A DNA stretch of 64,000 nt from Pestalotiopsis fici W106-1 (lineage: Eukaryota > Ascomycota > Sordariomycetes > Amphisphaeriales > Sporocadaceae). Location: contig NW_006917095.1 in the NCBI RefSeq assembly GCF_000516985.1, forward strand, positions 66,157 through 130,156. The letters are read 5' to 3'. Shown here piece by piece: positions 22,879 through 34,044 of the stretch (the stretch's first letter is position 1; every line of letters begins with the position of its first letter). The notes beneath the pieces were generated by a model that had not been told where the DNA came from, did not search any database, and saw only the letters and a program-made list of their open reading frames with translations. Both the position numbers and the translations under genes were made by a program.

Positions 22879-22912
<34 letters not shown>
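22879..22912. repeat. poly-A tract, about 34 nt
   Basis: The longest homopolymer in the window, bounded by TGCC and CGTTAG, in the gene desert. Confidence 0.92.
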
Positions 22913-22913
<1 letters not shown>

Positions 22914-25900
22914 GTTAGCTTATAGCAATTCTAGTTCACGATGCGCCGCTCGCGATGCGCTTCAGACACGATGACGTCAGCGGGAACTCGCTAAATAAAG
23001 GCCAAATCGCCTCCGCTTGGGCAAGTCTTCCAATTGTGACCTCACAAATGGGGAGTGGGGCCGAGACTATTCTGCCAACAACACCATAATGTTGTCAGAA
23101 TTTCCTTTGGGCGCGGTGGTTTTTCCAAGTCATAAGAGACAGAATAAGGGCAGTATAGTTGGTGGTGCGAGTGAATTAAGCAGTTTGACATCTCTGATTG
23201 GGTGCTGGCGCTAGACTATAGGGCAAAAAGCGCAAGCATTGTAGTATTACTACTTGGATGAGGGAGAGTCTTGTTCAACCATATGGGATAAAACCCGTCT
23301 GATTGCAAAGACCATCTGGGAGTGCTAACAAGTTTGTTACAAGTGCTCGGCATGATCCGTAGCCACCAGGCGGACCGGCGGCTGCGCACAGGTGATTTAG
23401 ATCGATTATTGCTTTGTCAAAGTCGCACATTCGAGTCGTGCGCCGTCGAGGCTCTCTAGCCCTTCCATACGCTTTGCTACATGCATTGTTTTGAGTTGTC
23501 CGACTACAATTTGTGTCAGCATATTAGAGTTTGCGACATGGGCAAACGGATCGGCTTGCGGTTGGAATCCCAGGTGACGAGAGGGAACTTGGGAAAAAAA
23601 TAATAATTGCAAGCCCTGACTATGCCTGGTCTTGATTAAGCGCGGGTATGTATTTTTCGGGGGGCATGAGGCATTCCAAGGATTCCGGGACAGTGGTAAG
23701 CCACGGGACGGCCGCGTGATTTATTAATGCCAGTCATGGGGAGACATGATGGTGTGCAACTTTGTTTTCTGTGGCACATCGGAGCGGCGATCTCTTGGTC
23801 CAGATCAGTCTAAATAGATATTCAGAGCTGTTTCTTAGTGTCGATAATACAACCCAATCACTAACTCTTTCACAAAAGTAGAACCAAACATTGGCGAAGT
23901 TGTTGTCTTTAAACGACTCGTGCTGGATTGCTTTGTCTTCTCCTTACCGTTGGACCTATCGTCGGGGGATCCAGTTGTGATGAAGGGAAAAAAAAAACAC
24001 AAAAATATAATTGACTAGGGCAAGAGTTCCATGCTGCATGTACATTACTTATTGCTCTCCATGCTTTGCCTAGGTGACAACTTCTCATGCCGACGCCGAA
24101 CGGTCATTACGACGATTGTTCCCGGGCTGCAGTTGGAGAGAAGAGCCAAGCTTGCGCCATTGATTTGACCAGGCACTGTAGAACCAGAGCCCCTCCCCCT
24201 CTTGCAAGTACGTACCCAATGAACTCGGAATATGGGCGATGATTGAAAGGGGGTATGCGTAGCTTTCGTGCACAAGTCTGTACGACTACAGGGTTCATAT
24301 CCTCAGTTCTCCCGTATGTGGTTTAGACGCGGCGTGTAATGCAAGAGTACCTGCATTTGGAATGGTCAAGTGATCGCTGATATCGTGGAGAAAAGGTTCG
24401 CTGACATGCCTAGGCTCAGCTAAAGCTCTTCCCGATCTCAAATTTTTTTTTTTCCTGGTGTTGCCAGTAAAGATTATTCACAATGGCATGGTTGCGAATT
24501 GATGAGTTGCGTAGCTTTCGTGGACCTCTTGAGGTAGTGTTGATGAATATATAGTCGCCCTGAAGATCTACCCACCTTTCTTGAACACTATGAGAGACGA
24601 ATGCCGAAGCCAATTGACGAATTTGGATCCGAGGCCAGGGTTATCTATCGAACTATGGGAACTTGGAAGATCCCCATATCGTAAAGATCCACGGTCTGCT
24701 TTGGTTTGTTGTGGGGAGAGCTATCGTCGCACGAATTTGAGGCAAGGTCGCATCAAGAAGCTCATGCCTGTCTGCTCCGCTCTGCTACCCCTCCCTTGAT
24801 CCATTCACCTCTTGACATTCGTTTGAACAGTCGCGATTCCAGCAGAGTCGTGTTTTAAGTCCACCTTACCTGGGCAGCAGTCTGTTTCGCGGGAAATGAC
24901 ATCAATTAGATTGGAGCTGATTGAACTCGTTCTACTGGTGTATTATTTTCGACACGAGGCCTGCTGTTGGTCTTGATTCTTTCGAGTCAACAAGTCAAGT
25001 TTGGCGCTTGTACTTCGGCAGAGAGAGCAGGAGATAGGGTCGGTCACTTGAAAGTTTCCTGATCGAGCGTCGCTGTCTCGGAGGCACGTCGCTAACGAGA
25101 CGCGCCTAATAGATTGGCAACATCAGGTGGGCAGGAGTCGTGCTCAATCCTGTTAGGGAGTAACAACAGCACAGGGAACGGCTGTATAATATAAGTAATG
25201 TAAGCAATTGCAACAATGAGCAGTGCAGGTAGATGTAGTAGTGTGCTGGGGTGTAGGTACATGAAAAGGTCTGGACCACGGGTTTGCCCAGTTAGTATCT
25301 CGCGGTCATGTCGCCATAATTATCCAAGGTCAGCAGGCGCCTAGCTGTTGGGGCCAAGGCCAGAAACGGGCAAAGTAGATTGATTGATTACTGGTCATGA
25401 CTGGCGCGTCAGAGACACGAGCACGAATACCACCTGTATAATGAAGGACAGGAAATAATTCAAGTCGACCCCAATGGCAATGATAGCGAATGAAAAACCA
25501 TCATTGTGGTCAAGCTCGACGTCTGCCGTCCATACCACGATTTTGTTGAGTTGTCAAGCAGCGCGGCATGTAATGTAGAAGCAGATATTATGTGTACGTG
25601 TGTATACTGTGTAGTCTGTGTGTGTGTGTGCGTGTCAAGAGGAAGCAGTCCAATAGCAACACCAGCACCCGTGTTCACTCGATTCGATTGGGTTCATAGT
25701 TGGCTCGATGGGTGGGTCGATTTGGTTCTATTTGACCACGGGGGGCCTTCCAATCGAGCGACACCCCCCTTTCCTTTCCGGTGCCCGTTCACTTAGATCC
25801 TGGCCAGCGAATGGCTGTCCGAGGAGCCGACACCGGGACAGTGCCAGAGGCTCGAGCTTGGCACTATCTCCAGTCCGGCCCTGGTCCGGCTGGTCCAGGT

Positions 25901-26783
25901 GGCCTCTCTTGTCTCCATCCGCCTGGTCGTCTGGCCTGCCAACTCGTCAGTAGCAATGCCACCACTGTTCGCTCAGGCCAACAAGCTGTACGTGGTCGAC
26001 AACCGTGCCAGAACATTCTCCATAATATGCAATACAAAATACGGCTCCCTATCTAGTTACGTGTCTGTCGATTATAAGGGGGAAAGAATCCATCTCAGCA
26101 ATTGCTGTCCAATGTCGGCCTATGCCTGGATGAATGGATCAAAAATAACATAAAGGGAATTTGCTCATTTGGGTGCCAATCTGCGGTCTGGCTATCAATG
26201 GTCTGGTCTGGTCTGTTCTGGTCTGGGTTCAAGTTGAAGCTGGATACGTCTATTGCCGGTTGGAGCTGGTTGCTGTCTGTACATAGCATCCTTACAGTTT
26301 CATCTTGGGGGCGCGTATCATTGACTGATCTCGATTCATCTCACAGACCAAGCATGACATTTGTCACTTTTTTGCAGGAATGCACATAGTGAACAAGAAT
26401 AATACAGAGACCTAGAACGATCATATTAAGCAAAGATAGGTGCCATGTAGAATTATAATGAACAGACGGGGTAGCTCGAATGTAAATACCACCTAACTAC
26501 TCAGTACAAGAGAGCATACACAATGCGAGCAAGTAATAATGGGGCCACAATACATGGTACATATACATTGGGATACTCAGTAGAAGATAGGATGTCTCTC
26601 CCTGCTTTCCGGCAATCTCGCTACATGTTCAGAAGGTATTGTCAATTTTTGAGTATCATTACTGGGCGGGCTGCTCTGGGCGGAGCTCAAACATTGGTCG
26701 TCTCAAACATGTTCTTGCATCTATTCTAGCTAGCAAGGTCTCCAAAATGCAGTAGCAATACTATTGCAACCAGCTGCAGCAAT

Positions 26784-26820
26784 CAACATCATCATCATCA
26801 ACAACAACAACAACAACGAC
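26784..26820. repeat. CAT/CAA triplet microsatellite
   Basis: Compound run of CATCATCAT followed by CAACAACAACAACAA; not in a supported coding frame. Confidence 0.9.
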
Positions 26821-28795
26821 AAAGTCAACATGCAACTGATTAGGGCAAGTGATATCTCTGATCCATACAAAGGTAATGGAGGTATGATAGGGCAGATCTA
26901 GCGGCCACTCTAAAGATCTGTGGAATCTGGGGCAAGCATCCACCAAGAGATAACGACACAGTACACATCGCGCGGCAGAGAAAGGCCTCCTCTCAAGGCA
27001 CAAGGAAAGCCCTAATCTAGCGATACCGTACCGTACCCTACCCTAATGGATGCCCGCGAGGCGATGAGCTGGTTGGTATCTACGTCTACCCTACCGAGAG
27101 GTGTCCAGATACCATTTGCAAAGTATGTAAGCAGGGCATGCAGTTAGAGACCTGGCAGGCATTTGATGAGCGGACTGGCTGGGCAGTGTCAAGCCTCCAA
27201 GGTCAGACTAATAACGCATTCAGCGATGGACGCTGCAAGTCGGCGTGCTAGCCGGATCACGAGAGACACGAAACTCAAAAGCGCTTCTGTCGCCTTCCAC
27301 GGTACCCGACCAGACTGCCAGACGGTCGAATTCTCCCCTATCATCTGTCGGCGTGTCGGTGGCCGCTGGGTGCGCTGGTGGGTTTCCCCCTGTTCTTACG
27401 CCGGTCCGATGCCTGATGAGTACTTGGTGGGAAGGTAGGCAATGTAGGGTATATGTAGGCAGTCTGGTACGTAGGTAACAGGTCTGGTAGGCTGAAGGTC
27501 AAGGTACCTTTTGGTCGTCGTGCTAAGGCAGAGAGGGCAAGACAAGGAAGTGATACTCTGTAAAGGCCAGACAACGACAGCCCGCCCGACTACCTCTTAT
27601 TACACACGTACTCTTGCATTTTTTTTTTTGGCCGTCTTCTTTACTTTGCTGTCCATACACACAAGTGCCTTGTTGAATATGTGTTCTGTATGGGTGGAAG
27701 GATGGAGTCAGGGGCACATTCAGCTTCTGACAGACCCAGACGACTAGACTCTTCCCATCGATATTGCTGTTCTGGAGCGTGTCGAGAACGGACGTTAAAT
27801 AGTAGAAGAGCTGAACATGGAGTGAGTCGTCTGGTGGGGGGAAAAACGGAGAAGAGACGAGGTACATTTCCTGGGATTTGGATTGGAACATTGAATTCAG
27901 TCAGTTAGCGGATCGATGTACCTTTCTTACATACATTACCCACACTGCCCAGGTTCCATGCCTTCCGTCTGAGCTGCTGCTCCTGCTAAGAAACAAAAGT
28001 GTACCTAGCACCCACTGGGATCGGTAGGTACTGTGGTGCAAGTACCTGTGCTGACCTATCAATGTTCTTGTTTCCCCCCCTCTCTCCCTCCCTGGAGACA
28101 CCCCTCCCCTGATGGCTCTGCCCCTCCTCCCTCCACTTACTGCTCCTCCTCCTTCGCTTGTCCCTCTCCTTCCTCTGTGCTTGCCTGGCTTTTGCCTGCC
28201 TGCCTGCCAGCCAGTGCCCAGGCTCAGCAGACAGACAGACTCCAACGTCCACACCCGTCTGGGGGGAACGGACCTGAAGGCGCAGCCGGCCACTTGACCT
28301 TGCCTTTGTTCCCAAATTCCCCCCCCCAGAACTAAAGTTCCAGTCGATCAGCCAGAACAGCTACTCAGAAAAATAATTTATTTTGTTTTCCAATCTGACT
28401 AGGAAACACCTCCTCTCCTCTCTCTCACCATACAACGTACATATTCCAATTCGGAGCATACGACGAGGCCTCTCTCTTACACACTTCGCCCATTGCTGGT
28501 TCGCTCAACTCTCGCTCGTCCTCTCCCACTTACACCCGACGGCCATCGGCCAGTCAAGTTGCCCGCACCACCACCTCTCTCACACCACCACCGAACCGCA
28601 TGAAGTGAGCCCACCACCATCCGGCCTTGTTCTTGGACTTTTTTTGTTTGAAACTTTTCTCTGCCCGCAACAACTTGCTACGATTTGCTTCGAAACATTC
28701 GACCTACTTGCTTCTGCTTTGAGCGCAGCGAATTCACGCACTAGTTTGCTTTTCTGTCCCTGACAGGTAGCCCGTTATCTCTCGCTTACTCGGGT

Positions 28796-30453
28796 ATGGC
28801 TTCTGCAAAGGTATCTACATATTCGCTCAACTTGCTCTCGAGGTGGCCTCCTCTCGTGATAGTTGCAGCTCGCTGATCAATTGGCTTCTTTCCAACAGGA
28901 AATGTCTACGGCTACGACTAGGCCGCCATTGTCCACGCACCGTACCTCGATATCCGGCTCCACGAACCCCCTTGCTGCCACCCGCTTACCCTCTCACTCT
29001 CGCAACAACTCCCACACACACTCTGCTCTCTCTGGTGCTCTCAATGCTGCCCACCGTGTCCACCGCCGCAAGAGCATAACCAGCTCTGGTGCCAACATGG
29101 CTGCTGTGGCAGCAGCTTTAACCGAAGCCGGCGACAAGATGACCCCCCTCCCCATGACCATCAATGGCCGTCGCGGTACCAGTGCCATCTCCAAGCCCGC
29201 GGTTTCCCGGTCCTCTGTTGCTGGCAGCCTACCTTCGCCGCCCGCGAGTCTACCGACCCACAAGTTCGCCATGACCGGCAAGCCGGAAGAACAAGGAAGT
29301 GCGATCGATGATGACTCCAACGACATGTCTGCTGAGGAAGGCGAGGACGGGCTGCAGAAGGCTCGCGTTCGACGTGCTAGTGACGGCCAACCTCTCACAA
29401 AGGATGGCAAGAAGAGCAACCGTATCGAGCTTCATTGCGACAAGTGCGGAAAGACATACAAGCACAGCAGTTGCCTGACCAAGCATTTGTTGGTGCCCAT
29501 TTCCTTGCCCACCCTACTCCCCCCCAAGCTCTCTCATTCCAACCGCTGGATAGTCGATGGCATGGTCCTCGCAGTTGCTTCCGGACCTCGCTCCCGGACC
29601 CCTCCCTACTCCAGCCTATATTCCCCCTCTCCGGATAGATTCGAGGAAACAATTTGTTGACGTTTAGCTGGTTAGGTGGGAACATACTCCCGAGTGGTCG
29701 CTCACTTCCAAGCTCCTCATCTCGAAACACCAACAAGTACAGCTGCTCGAAGCGGCCTCAGTGCTTGTGCAGATGAATGTGAACAAGGATGAGGCCACCA
29801 CACCTCCGGATTCTGCTCGCGATTTTGGCAGTGAACCCGAATCAGCTGCGTCACCAGCCGCGTCTGTATACTCAGATCTCCACGATGGTCGAAGCTCGGC
29901 AGACACGACCCCTCCGCCGACAAGCGAGCCTTACCATGGTGGCTTCAACTTCCGCAACGCCAAGAGGTTGAGCAACGGTAGTACTTTTGCACGATCATAT
30001 CAATCAACCACGTCCAACGGTTTCTTGTCTGGCAGCATCTCGAACGGCTCCGGATTTGGCCACCACCGTCATGGCAGTGCAGATCGCCGTCCGACGTCGT
30101 CCGGGTTAGGCAGTTCTGGTCAAGAAGACAAAGATCTTGCCGCCGCGGTTGAACTTCTTAGTTGCAGCTTCAACAGCAATGGGGCTTCTCGAGATACCCG
30201 GCTTCCTCAGGACGCGCCACCAGTGCCCCCATTGCCGGCACAGTACCTTGACCATGCTGCATTCACCAGCACCAGCTTCTTCAACAGCTACTCGGCGCCA
30301 CAAATGCCCGAGAGCTTCACACGCGGTCAATACCCTCACACTGAGGACGTGAAAATGGAAGACAGCGAGATGGACAATGACGATGACGACAGACGGTCCA
30401 GAGTCCGCAGCGAAGACGACGACGACGGTGTGTTTGGCCGTATGGAGGAGTGA
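28796..30453 (+). CDS. C2H2 zinc-finger protein (conserved fungal family)
   Basis: Probable nuclear regulator carrying one C2H2 finger in a long disordered protein. Exons 28796-28810 (MASAK), 28899-29488, 29676-30453, giving 460 aa; a start at the internal ATG 28902 is the alternative. Seen: Ser/Thr/Ala-rich N-terminus, basic patch HRVHRRKSI, KARVRRASDGQPLTKDGKK, then the finger ELHCDKCGKTYKHSSCLTKHLWEHTPEW (quoted in parts: CDKC, then HLWEH), directly followed by SKLLISKHQQVQLLEAASVL, a segment conserved in this fungal family. The rest is Ser-rich and ends with an acidic Asp/Glu/Arg tail. The second intron (187 nt, donor GTTGGT) separates the two zinc-binding histidines. A long CT-rich leader precedes the gene. 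DNA target unknown. Confidence 0.82.
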
Positions 30454-32054
30454 GCACACGTCGGAGTCGGCACGCACTGCGCGGTGCTAGCCAATTGTGG
30501 CAGCAATGACCCGAAACGACCGTTATGACACCTACCATTGCCATCTGATGTTTTCCCTTTGTAAACCGCAAATTTATACCACTTTGTAAATGTGGTGGTT
30601 TGGCTCCGCTGCCGAAACCTCAGCACCGAAGAGTGGACGACTTTGTCTCCCATAAAGCCGGGAGTCGAAGCATATGCCACGAGGTTAAAGTGAGGATCGG
30701 ATGAGAAGCGTCGAGCGAACACCCGAATAAGCATATCTTAAATTCAGTCCCAGTCTGGGACCTTTTTGTCAGGCATCAGAGTAGGAGGTCGAATCGGAGG
30801 ACAGACACTCCTTTTGCCCCTGTATGAACCAAATGAAATCAAATGAGAAATCAGGTGAACCAACCGATGAAGATGATCTGCTTACGTGCATTCTACACGA
30901 GAAGATGTGCTATTAAGTTGTGAATGGGGTCAAAACCACAAACGCCACTAAGCGAAGTAGACGAGTACCCTAGCAACACTAGAATAACTTTATCAAAGCA
31001 TCTCAGAGGTCTGCACTTGTTGATGTCGGAACAATATTCGAGGCCGTTGCGGAAAAAGCTGTAACCAAGGCACATTTTTAGGAAGACGTAGAGGAGCAAA
31101 CACGCATGATGACAAAAACGAGAAGCACGAACCCTTGGATGAAGATGCGGCCTGGCAGGGCCTTTTGAGGAAGACTACCACCTTTTTATGTTGGCCAACC
31201 CAACCCCTCAATGTCTTGTCGATCTGAAGTAGAGTAAACGTCACAAGAGCTCAAAATGAAACCGACTAGTTGGATGACAGGCTCGACAGGTAACGTCGAT
31301 TGGTCTGGATAAGATACTCTGAATAGTAAGAATCGGGTCGATCCCATTGTGTTGCTCTCGTACGTGGGGATTTTGATTAGATACTAGGACCTTGTAGCTT
31401 GACGTGGAACGAAAGAAGCGAGCGACTCAAGCGAGTGTTGGCACAGGGATAGCTCGAGTAACAGAGAGCCGATGCGAGGGGACGAGAGATGGTTGTTGTC
31501 TGGCTTGCCAACAGCAGCTTTCAATGAAAGTCAATATTGTTCTGGAAAGACGCTGCTGTCATGTTGTCAACAAAGCCAAAGTCATTGAGAAGAAAAAGCT
31601 TAAACCTCAGGACGCATCATTGTAAAGAGTCATCAGAATTGCTGTAGTTGTTCCCCTGCCTTGGACAGCAAGCACCAGAAGTGCCTTAAAGGCGTGGACA
31701 CTGGAAGCTCCCCAGTCAGTCAACAGTCTCGGGCCACCTAGCGGCTCAAGACGTCACCAAGCTCCATCTATTTACTATTTTAGTGGCCAGGGATCCATAG
31801 GAGCTTCTTTGCTATCCCCCACTGCAGGTTTCCTTACCTCACAAACTCCACTGCCCATACCCACGACTACCATCATCGTCAATACTACTAATAAATTCCC
31901 TGCAAGGCTCTTCGTGACAGGGTTTTTCTTTCTTCCTTTGCTTTCTGCTCCTCCACAAGCAACCGACACCAGCAGCGCTTGGGTGCTGCCCATCACGCAT
32001 CTACATCACTTCATCTAGCACAACACGTTACGCGACGGCGCTTAGCAGGTCAAG
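30454..32054. other. 1.6-kb intergenic region
   Basis: Between the C2H2 gene and the next plus-strand gene. No frame with recognisable features. The last 200 bases (cytosine-rich, CAACAC/ACACG-like) look like the leader of the next gene. Confidence 0.55.
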
Positions 32055-33266
32055 ATGCGCACCCGGCGACAAGATAAAATCGATGCCAGGGCCACCGAGA
32101 CCGCCTCTGTGCCTTCAGAGTCGAACCCCTCGTCGCCCAAGGTCCTCTCCATCAGCCATGTCGATGCGCCAGTCGTGAAATCACTTACAAGCAAGAGTGG
32201 AGAGAAGAAGTCCAAGATTCCCACATTGATCCAATTCCCATTGGTGATTATCCTCAGTCTGGCAGTGTCGTCTGTTGGGTATTCGGTGACGTATCCATTC
32301 ACAAAGGCAGCTATTGCTGTACATGCGCGAAGTCTCGACACCTGGGGCGAATATGCAGCTCTTATGGGCTGGCGAACGTGAGTTTTGATGATTGAAAACA
32401 CTATTGCGCACCAAGCCTTTGGACATACACTAAGTATTATTTCAAAAACAGATTTGAGCTTGCTTTGGGATGGTTTGGCAACTACGACAGCTATGATCTC
32501 GCGGCCCTCAATCTGCTGTCGCATGGCCCACCGGTAAGTTTGCTTGTCATGGGCATGTCTTTTACAACACCACGCCAGCCGCTTGGAAAGGACTCTTGAC
32601 TGATTACCGCGCTAGCTCTATCTCCTCCATGCCTTCTACAAGGTGCCGGCTTCTGCGTTGGTGCTGACCCTTGCCATCGAGACGTTCGCCACCTATCTTC
32701 CTTTCCGACTGTTGCGCAACCTCTCCAGGGCCCATGGTGATCCAGAGCATGCGCCAAATGCCGAACTTCTCACAGACAAGCCCATCACCATCTTGACCAC
32801 TCTCTTGTCCGGCGCCATTTACACCGTGACACTCTTCGCCGCCTACGCAACTTATCTCCCCACCGCTCTGATCGTTCATTACGATAGTCTTCCCTCTATC
32901 CAAGCTGCACACGAATCGACATATGTCAATCTGCTCCCTGTCACTCTTGCGCTTGGATTTGCCGCCACGAATTTCATCTTCACGCCAGCTGAAGCCGAGC
33001 CAGAAGCTCCACCTAGACATTTTGAACCTGCCAATGCGACCCTGCAGGAGACTGTTTCATGGAATATTTGGGGCTGGAGCAACAGAACCAAGACCGTCAT
33101 TCGCCGCACATTGACCTTGATGTTGGTGACTGGTGTGAGCACTTCTATGCAGACTACTCTCACCGTTGCAGGCGCCGAACCTCTGGGAGCCGTTGCGTGG
33201 GCCAGTCCCTGGGTTGTTGCAGCGGCTATAACGGGTGCAAGCTTGGGTGCAGTCGGCAGTGAGTGA
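32055..33266 (+). CDS. multi-pass membrane protein of unknown function
   Basis: Membrane protein that looks like a conserved fungal family, but I cannot name it. Exons 32055-32377, 32452-32533, 32616-33266, giving 351 aa. Seen: a charged N-terminal cytosolic-type region (MRTRRQDKIDARATETA), a first hydrophobic segment (TLIQFPLVIILSLAVSSVG) around residue 60, an amphipathic stretch LGWFGNYDSYDLAALNLLSH, then hydrophobic segments around VLTLAIETFATYLPF, GAIYTVTLFAAYATYLP and LLPVTLALGFAATNFIF. A loop with ANATLQETVSWNIWGWSNRT precedes two Gly/Ala-rich helices at the C-terminus. Introns are 74 and 82 nt. The final codons (GGCAGTGAGTGA) also resemble a splice donor, so an additional 3' exon is possible. 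Confidence 0.8.
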
Positions 33267-34044
33267 GGGTGGGGATTCCCATGGACGCCATTATGTTCAG
33301 CGAGCTATCTTTGATCCTCGTTTGAAAAGACCAGAAGGCAAAGCAACGGCCCTCCACTATATAGGCATTTGAGCGGCTCATACATTTGTACAGCGCGACT
33401 TACTGGCGTTATGGATAGCACGATTGGGCAATATTGATTGACTTGAGAAGGAATTGGTACTTCTATGGAGTATCGGAATCAAGGAGGCATGGAATACTGG
33501 CAGGTGGAAACCCAGACTTTCCCTTTCTTATGTACAGACATCTCCGAAGTCTAATCGCCTGAATAATCTTTAATAACACTTTATTTTGTGCCACAGTCAA
33601 GAACAAAAACTATGATATTACGTGAAACAATGATTCTGAAGTTGCAGACTACCTGTATAGACGAAGTATCAATAATAGCCAATAGTGATGCGATATTAGC
33701 CTTTAATTAAAAGACACCTGCTTGCAGATTACTTTGTATTTGAGCTTAAATGCTAGCTATATATATAATTAATTGCACGCTATATAATAGAAAGTTATAA
33801 TAGTCAGAGGAGCTTGTAATCTGGGGTTTCGATATCACCTAATGGGAGCGGTGTATGGGCATGAATAAGTGGTTGAAAGTAGTCTGATTTTATAATGACT
33901 TCCGTCGTGACCACCCCATTTATTTCAAAGATATATTTGTTCTTTCTCCGTTAATTAGTATGGGCGCTCGAGGCTATTGTAATAAGCGTTATTACGGCGA
34001 GTAAAGTGTTCTCGAAACATTGCCATGAGGTGGCTTTTATCTAC
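33267..34044. other. AT-rich intergenic region with repeat copy
   Basis: Composition drops to AT-rich, TA-dinucleotide-rich sequence at about 33,590-33,800 (CTATATATATAATTAATTG-like), consistent with RIP. It contains copy A of the dispersed repeat described separately and marks the change from the core block to the accessory block. Confidence 0.6.
33802..33890 (-). repeat. dispersed repeat copy A (C-terminal exon relic)
   Basis: About 88 bases nearly identical to 63108-63196, with four differences visible, all transitions. On the minus strand both copies read in the same frame to a stop: SDYFQPLIHAHTPLPLGD here and SDYFQSLIHAHTPLPSGD in the other copy, each followed by IETPD and KLL. Upstream on the minus strand the two copies are unrelated. 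The frame here continues upstream for about 20 codons (FEINGVVTTEVIIK) before a stop. Parent gene not recognised. Confidence 0.85.

Larger units (their letters stand above)
20119..28795. other. 8.7-kb gene desert
   Basis: No protein-coding gene could be supported across this stretch on either strand: frames are short (mostly under 130 codons), lack domains and overlap one another. It holds long poly-A tracts, (GAC)n runs, a CAT/CAA triplet run, CT/CA-rich patches and CT-rich sequence toward 28.1-28.8 kb. The last 0.5-0.7 kb probably includes the promoter and 5' UTR of the C2H2 gene. Confidence 0.55.

Noticed and set aside
23390..23460. B-box-like ATTCGAGTC with a flanking GCAC/GTGC stem
   Set aside because: No A box upstream and the T-stem has a mismatch; not a convincing tRNA.
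32106..32126. Sequence AGTCGAACCCC resembling a reverse B box
   Set aside because: It lies in the coding sequence of the membrane protein and has no tRNA-like partner elements.
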